DNA of 64,000 nucleotides from Echiichthys vipera (taxonomy: Eukaryota; Chordata; Actinopteri; Perciformes; Trachinidae): contig OY829651.1 of assembly GCA_963691815.1 (NCBI GenBank), forward strand, positions 18,438,319-18,502,318, given 5' to 3'. Shown one piece after another: positions 38,001-49,300 of this stretch. Every line of letters starts with the position of its first letter. Position 1 is the first letter of the stretch. The position numbers and the translations under genes are program-made. Below the pieces are notes generated by a model. That model saw only the letters and a program-made list of their open reading frames with translations. It did no database searches and had not been told where the DNA came from.

Positions 38001-40953
38001 GATTTTGCAGATCAAAGGTCAAGGTCACCGTGACCTCACAAAACGCGTTTTTGGCCATAACTCGAGAGTTCCTGCGCTAATGATGACAACATTTCGCACA
38101 AATGTCTAACAGGATAGAATTATGAAGTGATGACATTTTATATCCGAAAGGGTCAAAGGTCAACTTCACTGTGACATCATGAAGTTTCTGTCCATTATTC
38201 AATGACATAACTCAAGAACAGAAGGGGAGACATTTGATCAGATACTGAAGTGGTGACACTAATCTTGAAACTGTGGCGATTGTATTAATTCTCTGTGCTG
38301 CCGGGCTGAAGATGTGTGTGAAGCATCCACATTTCACCAACAAATAAACTTAATACATTTTATTAAATTCCTTCACTGTAGTCTTCACTTAATATATTAT
38401 GTTAGTCTGGACTGCTTGGATGTGTAACTGCAACTTGACTGGTTGGCTGGGGCATACAAGCGCAAAGCAGTAATTCTAGTTTGAACATTAAAGCATGTAA
38501 ATTTGTTCTAGCAGGCACCCAAAATTCAAATATTAAGCTGAAAATTGAGCACAATATTGGCTCTTTAATTTGCTTTATCCTTGTATTCAGGGAGCTTCAA
38601 CATGGCATTCCCATAACAGATGAGAATGACAACAGGTTAGGAGAGTCGACGAAAGCTGCACAGCAGGCTATCTCTCAGGTTGTGGTCTCCAGGATCCTCA
38701 TGGCTTCGCCAGGAATGGGTATGAATATCTTTGTATCGTGAGTCCAATTAGACATTAGATCTGTTAACTCCTCCCTTGGCATTTAATTAAAAAACACCAA
38801 CTTTGTTATATTTTTGTAACTTTAGTTGAAAATGTGTGCATTGATGTTTTATCTGTGTCTTTTCAGCTATTCCACCGTTTTTAATGAACCATTTGGAAAA
38901 GAAGGCCTTTCTGAGGGTAGGAATATCTCTGAATTAGTTACACCCTTTAAGACACACGCAGTAACCCTCTCAACATCAGCTTCATCGTCACAAGTTCAAT
39001 GTGTTAAATGGTGGGAACCTCATATTCCCCTCTGTGTCTTCCACTCGGTTTTCTTTTGGTAATCACACATCAGAGGGCTGAAAAGCGCTGAGGACATGAA
39101 GCCACTCTACTGTTGGAATTCACTGCTTTTGTGCCCCTCATTCGTGTTTCTGCCTGGTCTTTTCAGAAGTTCCCATGGATGAGTGCACCTATTCAAGTCG
39201 GCCTGGTGGGATTCTGGTGAGTAGTCAGAGATGGCCCACCTGATAAGCAGCCACGACAAATTCCATTCAAATTTCCACTTATTTTCTCGTATACAAAACA
39301 TGAGTGATCCTAATGTTAATGTCACTTTAAACGTTAAAAGCAATTGTGACGTATCTCAAGAGGAGCATGCTCATGCGATCTGTTAGTTTGAAGCTCTCTC
39401 AGCACTTTTACGTTCCAGTTTTATTTCCCTTTTTTATTACATGACACAGAGCTTGTTCTGTCTTCCTCTGAAAACGTATCCACATATCCTCCCACGCGTT
39501 TTCCTGGAACCGCTTCTTGCCTCCTGTGACCTCGAATGACCAATCAAAATCTTGTGTAACATTCCTTCAGTTCAGCTCAGACGACATGACAGTGATTTGA
39601 GCAGCTCTCCTCCCCCCCCCACACACACACATCAAGTGCAGTTACCAGGGCGGTCGCAGGGGAACATAAAAAAATTAAAGTGGCAGTGGGCCTTTATTTT
39701 GAAAACTGCTGGAGACACAACAATGTCTCTCAATGTTTCAATCTGCCATGAAACCAAAAGAAGAAGCGATGTTGAGGCTACACTTTGATGTATGACATAA
39801 ACATGGCAACAGCTGCTCTGATACCACTCAAAGCAGGGTGAGAATAATAACCGCAATACCGAGGTCTAGTCTGACAAATACAATATTACAATAAATTCAG
39901 AATAAAGGCATAATAGAATTAGTTGCTTCAAGTCATATATTTTTACATTTTAAGTTGTATAAATAAGGACATTTACACCATAAATGGATGCATAAAAATC
40001 CACCCAATTCCAGGAAATTGAGTTTGTGATGCTCAAAACTCTCTGAGGGAGGTCCCCACTCACACATGAGCAGACCTTTCATAGGCGTGGATGATATGCA
40101 TATAAATTTGTCACCCATCAGATTTTTACCTCTTTTTCATACCAAAGTAGCATTCTTTTTAATATCTGTGGTTGTTTAAGCCAATTTGTGCAATGTCGCA
40201 TATCAATGGCAAAATTGGATTTTAGTAGGAAATTGTTTGTGTCAATGGGATGAAGTGAACTCGCAGCAGTTGTCAATCAGACTTCGGTCCAACCTGATTG
40301 TTTACAAAATGACAGGTGTGCAATACTTTGGTTTCTGACCACATAACTGCAGTACATTGTCAGTGAGAATATGTTAACATGCTGATACTATATCATTTAC
40401 ATGTGGCTGACATACAGTATATCATGATATGTCAATATCGCTATAATAATAATAACGTAAATAACACTGATTTTAAAGCTTGTACACATGAAAAAACAGC
40501 TTGCTATGACCACACTACTGAATCTACCCTCACTCTTGCACAGTGGGTATCTTTTTAGTCAGTCAGACGACGACAAGCTCTGGACTCATAGATGTGTTTC
40601 ATAGATATCTATTTCTTTTTCAGCCTGGTGTTTGCCACTCCACTGTGCTGTGCGTTGTTCCCTCAGAAGAGGTAAGTGAAAGGTTAAAACTTGACCCTGA
40701 GATTATAGTAACCAGTGTGTCATCGAACCTCATCCTTCCTCTAGTTGAATATATGCAGAGTTTGCATGATTCTTCTCTGCCGGAGAAGTTGCATAACACG
40801 CCTACAGTATATGTGTTCGACCCACTAACCCCTGCGTTTTCTCCCCCCCGATCCAGCTCTATGTCAGTCAGCCGCCTGGAGCCGGAGCTGCAGGAGAAAA
40901 TCCGGGCCAACCACCCAGGAGTGGAGAGGGTCTACTTCAACAAAGGGCTATGA
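35040..40953 (+). CDS. sfxn1: sfxn1: sideroflexin 1, mitochondrial serine transporter, 10 coding exons, 322 aa
   Basis: Sideroflexin 1 carries serine into mitochondria for one-carbon metabolism. Coding exons: 35040-35203, 35324-35494, 36261-36359, 36485-36560, 36888-36973, 38591-38718, 38867-38916, 39167-39216, 40624-40671, 40857-40953; they sum to 969 nt with all phases consistent. The protein starts MAAELSTSINIKEPRWDQST and shows the family's HPDTGEKMILIGRMSAQVPM, invariant FNAIVNYTNRSGD, CINIPLMRQRE and a run of hydrophobic segments for the inner membrane. It ends ERVYFNKGL. Length equals human SFXN1 (322). SMSVSRLEPELQ and PGMAIPPFLMN favour SFXN1 over SFXN3. Confidence 0.95.
35590..35780. 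repeat. Interspersed repeat in sfxn1 intron (GTCACAGTAGG family)
   Basis: Shares TCGTCACAGTAGG-like text and the word AAATGG/CCATTTAGCTGCTT with 44395-44560, but the second half is inverted between the copies. Confidence 0.45.
35998..36056. repeat. Perfect 26-bp inverted repeat with 7-nt loop in sfxn1 intron
   Basis: Left arm 35998-36023 and right arm 36031-36056 are exact reverse complements, with loop TAATATT. The arms include GATAGTGTTCTTACAAACTC and its complement. Confidence 0.92.
37125..38575. repeat. Composite interspersed repeat in sfxn1 intron (second copy)
   Basis: Outer halves match the CCCATATTGT family; the middle (about 37870-38360) carries the AAAGGTCAAGGTCACCGTGA / TTTTGGCCATAACTC segment. 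It is a longer version of 29725-30340 in the same orientation and ends 16 bp before an sfxn1 exon. Confidence 0.68.
39217..40623. other. sfxn1 intron without recognisable feature
   Basis: 1.4-kb intron between exons 9 and 10 (numbering coding exons from 1, these are the eighth and ninth). A C-run/CA-run lies at 39613-39632. No repeat family was recognised with confidence. Confidence 0.4.
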
Positions 40954-42219
40954 GTGTGCAGCCCCCTCATCCAAACACTGCCATAACACAGCTGCAGGCT
41001 CAGTCCTCGCCTCTCTGCCAGCCCTCCTCATTCAGTGTGCCAAAGTTAAGTTTGTGTCTCCTCATTTCCACCATTCAGATGGATATGTGAGGACTCCCTC
41101 TCTCAGTCTCTTTTGTAATGAAATGTTTGCTTTTGTCGATGTGATTGTTGATTTTATTGTAACTGCTAGAGAAGATTTTCTCCGACCGGGCCGGACGAAA
41201 AGTGTATCATGATAGATACTGTATAGTGGCTGATGTAAGGTTGTTTTAAGTGGCCATTTTTTCTGTGCAGTATATAAAGATATATATATCTATGGATATA
41301 TATATATATATATATAACTTGGTGACTTTTCGATCGTATGTCGCCAGTCCGCTGTTTTCGTACCTGCATTTTAATTGACTATAATCAGATTTTAACATTG
41401 ATTATACAACGACCTCTGCAGTTCATGCATTTTCCAAATCTGTACTAATTTTTTTTTTTAGACCTCATCAACGATGAAAACCTCCTACTCTTGACAGTGT
41501 TATTTTAAAGAATGGCGTTGACTTAAACTCACACTAATTCAGTTCATTTTGCCAAATGAGTGACATTCAGCGAGCCTCGGGGCGTCTTGACATCTAATCA
41601 TGAATCTGAAAACAACTGTCCAGGGATCCACCCTATAAAATGTGATGCTATGACGGTGGCAAACATTGATGGGCCAACACGGTGCTATTTGATGTCTTAA
41701 TATACAGTGTTTATCATACTATTTATTCTGCTTGCCAAACATGTATGAACAAACCACTCCTCATATGATTTAACGTCTGTGAAGAATCATCGTTCTGTAT
41801 ATTTAGTCACACCGAGGCCACACTCAGGAGAGCTGAACTGTGGCTACAAAACGTGTCATTACTGACCGTTTTAGCGAGACCCACTTACCTAATCTCCAAA
41901 AATGAATCCAGGATTTTTTGATCACCATGCAGCTCACTAATGGCTCACACAGACTTGCATGGTATCTATCTTTACCTTCATGCAGCATCCTAAGAGGTTT
42001 AATTATAACTGCACAAAGTTACACATTTTATATTTATTCGGCAGTTTTATCATATTGTTTTTGAGGTATTATAGTACATTTATATATACATATGTTAGAT
42101 ATGGTTCTAAGAAACCTTCTCAAGCATTCTTCAAGGCAAGGATATATATATATATATATATATACTGTATATATAGAGAGACATCCATCTGACCAATATG
42201 TGTTTTAAATATTTGACTA

Positions 42220-42552
42220 GAGCTTCAACCATTAGTCGACTAATCGTTTAGTGGTTAAACAGAAAAATTATAGCCAACTATTTTGATAATTTATCAATCG
42301 TCAGACTAATTGTTCATGCAAAGATGGCAGGAAATGTTGTGTTTGTGCTGATTTTATATCATATCGAACTGAATTTCTTTGGCTTTGAGACTGACAAAGC
42401 AATACATTTAAAGACATCACCTTGGACTTTGAGATACTGGCATTAATATTTTTCACCATCTTCTTACATTTTGTAGACAAAACAAGTAATCGATTAATTT
42501 AGAAAATAATCGTCAGATTAATCAATAATGAAAATAATCGTTAGTTGCAGCC
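42220..42552. mobile_element. hAT-like nonautonomous element
   Basis: The left end GAGCTTCAACCATTAGTCGA is mirrored by TAATCGTTAGTTGCAGCCT at the right end, the known GAGCTGCAAC...GTTGCAGC pattern of an abundant fish repeat. TGACTA/TGACTG at the edges may be a decayed target-site duplication. Confidence 0.6.
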
Positions 42553-43703
42553 TGACTGGTGAGTTCCCAGCTTGAATCTTGCGTCATTAACAACGCCCCT
42601 GCTCAGTATTTCATTATATTTTGCTGTTAAAGTGAGAAATATACACAGCACACAGTAGTTATTACATACAGTTACATCAGCTCACACTCTCTCAGAGATA
42701 AAGCAGGTGCAGCCTGATGTTGGAACTTCCTGCATCATTCATCAGGATTCAGATGAAAATGCCTCGTGTCGTGTGGGTCTACTGGTGTATGAAGGTGACG
42801 ACATTTGTGTGCCACATTTACAGCTACTATATTTGACTGTCTGAAGAAGCGGCATCCTAGATTTATCATCGGACGTTTTAAAATCAGGGACGAGAGTGAA
42901 AAAGAATTGAGCAGTATTTGGCAAACCTGTCCTCATTTTGAAACTTTGAAAATTATTTTAGGATCCGGTGTTAAAATCACTCGGTCCAAATACTGCAAAT
43001 GTTTCCATTTCGCCAAAACGCTTGTGAACAATAATTTGATTTCTTTGCATCTTTTGCTCATCATGGTGTGTAATTTCTGTAATGTGTTTAATGTTTAATA
43101 TGCTGTAAATCTTACATATATTGCTGTATAAGAAACTTTACTTTAGATTGTCAGTGTTTCCAGAGAGATGTGTCGGAGTTGGAGCTGTTCCCTAGTCTAG
43201 CTGGTTTTGAAGTGTTACTCTAGTGTTAAAGGTAACTGAATGTAGCATTTTCCAATTACAGCTGTTTACGGTGTGTTCGTCCAGAAAAAGCACAATGTTG
43301 TAACAGATTTTAAATGCTGCACATTTTAGAAACTACTTGTTAAAGCTGTTCAGTTTCCTGACCACAATGCTTTTCAGTACATCCTTGATCAGCGAGGGAG
43401 TGAGAAAAGGGGATGAATACTATTCTTAGACATTATTTCTGAGCATCCCTTAACCTCTGACTGCATCTCGTTAGAACTAATCCCCCTTTAATATGTTCAA
43501 GAATATCAAATTCATAAACTACATGTTAAGAAGCTTCAATCTACCAAATGAGATGAAATGTCAGTACAGCCAAAGCGATACAAATCAACTCGAGAGGAAG
43601 AAGTCATTTACAGTTTGCATTATTGAAATATTTTACAGAATATGACAAAAACTTTGTTTTGCAGTACACTGGGGTGATGTGATGTTTAGACTTAACTGGA
43701 TAA

Positions 43704-43709
43704 AATAAA
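43704..43709 (+). terminator. sfxn1: sfxn1 poly(A) signal AATAAA
   Basis: AATAAA followed by a TG-rich stretch (GTTGATG, GTGTCCTGAGTTT), the expected downstream element. Confidence 0.6.
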
Positions 43710-43799
43710 GTTGATGAAATCTTGTGTCCTGAGTTTATTGATTGTGTTTAGCTGACGGCTCCACAGCACCATCTTCTGGTATAAACAGGACGCAGGTGG

Positions 43800-45857
43800 G
43801 AGACGTTACAAAAGCGTTTTATTTCTAAGGCACATAACTTTCAGAAGAACTATAAAAGACAGCGAACATGGACTTGCTTAACTTGACCGCACACAGATCT
43901 GAAGCCCTATGGACGTCTTTACAAAGCAATGGACAGAAACTACAGACTGGCACATTTAAACTCAATGGGCTGTGATGGTTACAGAACATAATGCATCATG
44001 GGACAGCGGCAGGAGAAATTGATCATCAAAAAGAAATCCTAGAGGATGTTTGGACACAGAAATTCAAGGAATTATTGGACTGTAGTGATAATCTCCTGAT
44101 TTTACACAGCAGATAGTAATGTAGAAAATCTTTGTAATACTTTGACAGGAGAAAAAAAGTATATAATGAGAAAAAAATCGACTTCATCAACAGTGTCTTT
44201 TAGTCACTTGTTTGGTGGAGACACAGCTGTGTTTAGTCGGCTGATGCCGCTCCCCTGCACTTAAGCACATTTTTTGATCAAGTGCAACAGCGTGAATCAC
44301 ATAAGGAACAGAGTCGCCCTGGTGAAAGAAAGTTCTGGAAAACAGTAACAGCCTCTTGTTTAGTGTGATGACAGAAAGAACACAAATGCATTTAAAACAG
44401 GCCTTTTTTCATGGCAGACATTTGACTCGTCACAGTAGGAAGTGTGTTGCTGATAACGTTGATGGGTCAGTTGTATTCACAAATCCACCAACAGCGAGCC
44501 AGCATGCACAACACAGCAGCCTGAAACTAAAGCAGCTAAATGGGATTCAGCAATCGTTCTAGAGCTGCAACAATTAGCCAACTAATTGTTAGTCAATTCA
44601 CAGAAAAATAATCAGTAACTTTTTTGATAATTTGTCGTTTCGTTAGTTTTTTCATGCAAAAATGGCAGAAAATGCTGTTTTCAGCCTCTTAAATGTGGAG
44701 ATGTCCTGCTTTCCTACATTTTATACCATATAATATACCTTTGAGAAACTGGGATCATGTCTCACTATCAGCAGATTAATTGATAATAAAAATTGGTAGC
44801 TGCAGCCCTACTTGATTCATTTTTTAATTTACAACATTACTGTGACGAGTGAAAAATGTCCACTATGAAAAAGGCCTATTTGGCTTTTTCACCACACAAA
44901 ACCTTTCTTTGCAAATAAAGTATTTCGAGCACAAACGTCCATGTAACAATTGCTGTTTCGGTTCAACAGTGAATAATATTCAGTCATTGACAGACATCTT
45001 GTATCATTAACCAAAGACGCAGAGGGTCAGCACCATTTTTGGCGCCACCATTCAAAGTCTATGGAGTGAGTCATTGACCTTGATCTCGGTTCACACTTTT
45101 TTACACGTTAAGTCCAAGGTAACCTCTTCACGGTGCTATCTTTGGAATGTGTTGGAATTTGCCAAGATGGCAGGTAAATTGGCACTTGGGTAACATCGAC
45201 ATTTGCAAATCACTCCACATCAGTTTTCAGCAAGCTACTTATTTAACTGACTGAGTTTGTATGCCTTACCTTACTCAGTGAATACACATTTTGGGAGATT
45301 GAAAAATTTAAATTGGCATTTAGAAACAACTTCATTTTTTTCACATAGGATATAATAATATAACGATAAATAACGGTAATATAAATACTCTGGAACAGAA
45401 TTATACAACAGTGTTATCATTTTTCAATTAGTTAAAACATTACTGGGTAGTGTCCACTCTTACACAGGGCACCACTGTTAAAATGTCTTTGGATAGGTGT
45501 TAAAGATTGTACTGGCAAATTACCACAGTAGCAGAGCTGATCATCGCTCTGCTTCCTGGATGTGGACACCTGCTTCAAGGCTCTGTAGATGCTTCATGTC
45601 CCGGCGCACAGTGTCAAAGGGTTGGTCGAGGAGTGTGCCCGAGGGTGGTGACCTTAATAAATGATAGTCTGCAACTGAGGAAGAGAAGATCGCCCCCTCA
45701 AGCTCTGAAGTGCATTTGATCAGTTGGTTGAGCTAAAAGAAAACCAGGGGCGTGTAAGTCAACAGTGCCGCCCTGAGGCCCCTCCAGCAGATGGATGGGC
45801 CGTTATTCAATGCAACCCTTTCAGCTTAGCATGGCAGGCATGAGCTGACCCATGTTT
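43800..45857 (-). other. atp7a: atp7a 3' UTR (about 2 kb) with poly(A) signal at 43818-43823
   Basis: The minus-strand AATAAA at 43818-43823 is the candidate end. The UTR contains repeat copies at 44395-44560 and 44562-44808. No additional coding exon was seen. Confidence 0.55.
44395..44808. repeat. Two adjacent interspersed repeats in atp7a 3' UTR
   Basis: 44395-44560 is of the GTCACAGTAGG family. 44562-44808 starts GAGCTGCAACAATTAG and ends GGTAGCTGCAGCCCT, a second copy of the hAT-like element at 42220. Confidence 0.55.
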
Positions 45858-46365
45858 TCAGCAAAACTCCTCCTCGCACATCGCCCCCCCCACAAGCAGT
45901 GAGTGTTTGTCAGGCTCAATGAGCACCAAGCTGTTGAGAGAGTGCTTGTCAGAGCGCAGGGAGTTGATGGAGGCGCGACTGTAGTTGACAATGCGGTCCA
46001 GCAGGCTGAGTCTGGGGGAGGGACGACGCATCTCGCCCATGCCAATGTGGACGCTGACATCGGACAGGCTGCCCTGCCGCCTGCTGTTACCCAGTCTGGC
46101 CTCCAACTTCTCAGCGCTGGGCTTAGTGTAACTAGACAAAGACAGGAAGAAAGAAAAAGGCTGATATTGATCTGAAAAAGTGTTTTTGATGAACAATCAA
46201 AAGGGAGAAAAACAAAGCACACAGATGAAAGGGCCTGAACAAAGCATTGAATATCTCATTACCATTTGAGTAGAAGGGAGGACAAAACCACAGAGACAGA
46301 TGACAGCGCCATGGCAGCAGAGCCCATCCACGGCTGTAACACCAGACCAATGGGCATGAAAACAC
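45858..46365 (-). CDS. atp7a: atp7a last two exons: final membrane helices and cytosolic tail
   Basis: Exon 46263-46365 encodes the last transmembrane region (GVFMPIGLVLQPWMGSAAMA). Exon 45858-46131 encodes the tail with LLDRIVNYSRASINSLRSDK and EPDKHSLLVG, which keeps the di-leucine retrieval signal. After an 8-C tract the frame ends GAMCEEEFC, without the PDZ-type DTAL ending of mammals. Confidence 0.88.
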
Positions 46366-49300
46366 CTGTGGCAGACAGTTCATATTAGCGCTGTGGTCAA
46401 GATTGTTGCGATGGTCGCTGTCAGTGTTATGACATTATTTAAATAGTATGCCTAGTATGTATGTGAGGAGGCTCCAGGTGTCTCGAGGTTATGTTAAGAT
46501 GTTCTTGTCTGTTTCTATCAAGGTGGCATAATTACACATGATTCGGTATGAGGGACATACACTGTATAAGGCAGAAATGATTGCTCTGTATTGGAAATGT
46601 ACTGGTATGACTTCAAGTAAGGACAAGTGAGGCTCATCCAGTGATTATTCTATTCATCCAAGTGAAGACTGACCAACTGTACAAGATTTCTACATCACAT
46701 TATTTTGCAGGCACCTACCAGCAGCAATAGGAATGCCAACCAGGTTATAGATGAGCGCAAATACAAAGTTGATCCTGATCCTCTTGACGGTCTTCTTAGA
46801 GAGGTCGATGCTGCCCACCACATCCAGGAGGTCATTCTGCAGATAAGACCAAAAAGAAAAAAAAGATGCGCTTAGTAATAAAAATTTAAACCACATTCCA
46901 AGTAATATCCCCTTTGCGGAGAGGCAACAGCTAAATTTAGGTTTTTATTAGACAAGATTTGAAATTTTCTGACTCATGTTTACATGACAGTATTATCTGT
47001 CACTATTCATTCAAGTAACTAAAGACTGTATAAAATACAGTCATAATCTCTGTGACGTCTGTGACCAAAATGAAGCCCAGCGTGGGTGGCTTCAGCTGTC
47101 GCCATTCTGGCAGAGCTCACAGAATGGCCCGCCTGCTTCCGCCTAATCCAAATATGGGCAGAGGCAGAGCGTGGATGGAGCTGAGGCGGGCTGTGCGAAG
47201 CCTCCTTGACTTGATTTTGGAGCCAGTCTCAAGTGGACAATCAGGGAACTGCAGTTTTTGGCACTTCCATATTCACCTAATTTTTCAGTGGGAGGTTCCA
47301 GCTTGTTTGTTACACATGTGATTTTTAGGACAACTAAAATGAAACAAAATATAAAATATATTTCACTATACAGTGAATAAATATATTAATTACATTATAA
47401 GTGTACTGTAACTTCAGTATGTCAGTATGTGATGTATTGCTGCCATGTAAAATATGGCATATTGCAGAATCACTTGTCTCATGATCAGTGTTGGATGCTG
47501 TGGGTGATGACATCTTCACCAAGCAAAAATTCTTACCCTGATCAACACCACATCTGCCGCCTCTATGGCCACATCTGTCCCAGTTCCTATGGCGATGCCA
47601 ACATCAGCCATGGCCAGAGCAGGTGAGTCGTTGACACCGTCGCCCACCATGGCAACTCTCTTTCCTTCCTGCTGCAGCTGTTCCACCTTGGCCACCTTGT
47701 GGGAGGGTAGCACCTCGGCAAACACCTTCCTGATACCCACCTGTGGGAGAGGCAGAGAGACCAACAGGCTCAGAAACACGTACACGCGCACGTACGCACG
47801 CACATACGCACGCACGCACACACAAATATACAAAATGGCTGTCCTGAGTAACATGGCTGAAAAATGGCTGAAAAAAATGGCAAGAAAAAACCCTTTTACC
47901 AATTATAGCATTTGTCTATAAGACAGTTGTGACATGCCGATATTATTTGGGTTTTAGAAGCAGGCGTTTTAAGTTTGCAGCAGTTTATGACCTCTCACCT
48001 CTGTGCATTTCTATGGTTGTTGTACATAAACCAACTAGCCCACAGTTTGCAAGGCGGGGGTAGAAATGTCTATTTTGCTTGACTGCAGGTTAACAGGAAT
48101 ATTAGTGAAATATTCATTTTAATTTTCATAAACAGCTTAGTAGGAATATTCTATTTTTCAGAAAAGAGCAAATATTTGTGCATGTAAACCTAGTCATCGT
48201 AGTCTTATATCAACATTATTAATGTCTCCTTCTAACTATAAAGCAAGGAATCTCCATGAGTTTGTGTGTCTGTAATTCAGATATCTTGAGAACCGTCCAT
48301 CCGATCTGCTTGGAAAACGGAGGATGTAATGTTTGGGACCCAGGGGAGTGGTGTGGAATTTGGTGCAATTTGGTCAGAAGGTGGCGCTATACAACAAACC
48401 TTATGTATTGGCCTGTAGCTTTTCTTCTGTAAGAAATAAGATTATGTGGGTCCAGACGACTCTATCCATATAAACATTTGGAGAAATGTCATATCTCCTG
48501 AAGCCTTTAGGCTACTGCAACCACATTTGGAGGTCCAGATACGAGGTCTGAGTGGCCATGACAAATCTGGCGACATTTGGCCAATAGGTGGCGCTGTAGC
48601 AGCCTCATCTAACTATAATGGAAGAAATCTGTGTCTGTGTATGTACGTATGTATGACTGTACCTTGCACATGTAAAGAAGCAGTCGTCCGATTAACACTC
48701 AACAACACTCCCTTTCCATACCTGAGCAGCAATGGCTCGTGCTGTCTTGCTGTTGTCTCCAGTCATCAGCACAACTTCCAGACCCATGTTGATTAGAGTG
48801 CAGACTGCCAGCTCAGCCTCTGGTTTCACTGTGTCTGCTATGGCTATCATTGCACACAGCAGATCTACACACAAAACAAAATGCTTAACAATAAGAATAC
48901 AAGTAGTTTTCTATAAAGAGCATAATTGTTAGCAGTCAGGAAATAATGGCAAAAAGATTACGCAGTACTACTCACTGTCTACAGCTACTAGAACAGCAGT
49001 GCGTCCTCTGCGCTCATGCTCTACCATGGCCTCATCTATATCTGGTCTGACCTGCAGGCAGTTCCTCCTCATCCACTCTCTATTGCCAATTAAGACAACA
49101 TAAGTGGCTGTCTGGACGAAGCCTACACACACAGGTCATTTGGGTTAGACAACAGCAGGGAAACATAATAGCGAATGACATTTATCACTACCTCAATTTA
49201 TAATCTAAGCACCAAAAACAATCTGTATTTCTGTTGAATACACAATCTCCGACATACTTAGTGGCTGTGGGTCCATGATGAGTGGATGTGAACTGCTGGA

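Larger units (their letters stand above)
40954..43730 (+). other. sfxn1: sfxn1 3' UTR (about 2.75 kb)
   Basis: Runs from the stop codon to the AATAAA at 43704-43709. It contains TA dinucleotide tracts at 41275-41316 and 42140-42175 and a hAT-like repeat at 42220-42552. No other gene was recognised in it. Confidence 0.6.

Noticed and set aside
42742..43098. Open frames in the sfxn1 3' UTR (both strands)
   Set aside because: No conserved motifs and no splice signals; consistent with chance in UTR sequence.
45821..46222. 133-aa frame overlapping the last atp7a exon
   Set aside because: Frame-shifted shadow of the atp7a tail. It is only of interest as the reading that a one-base change in the C8 tract would give.
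47052..47321. Arg-rich 89-aa plus-strand frame in atp7a intron
   Set aside because: Lies wholly in a dispersed repeat recognised by its GGAACTGCAGTTTTTGGCA motif.
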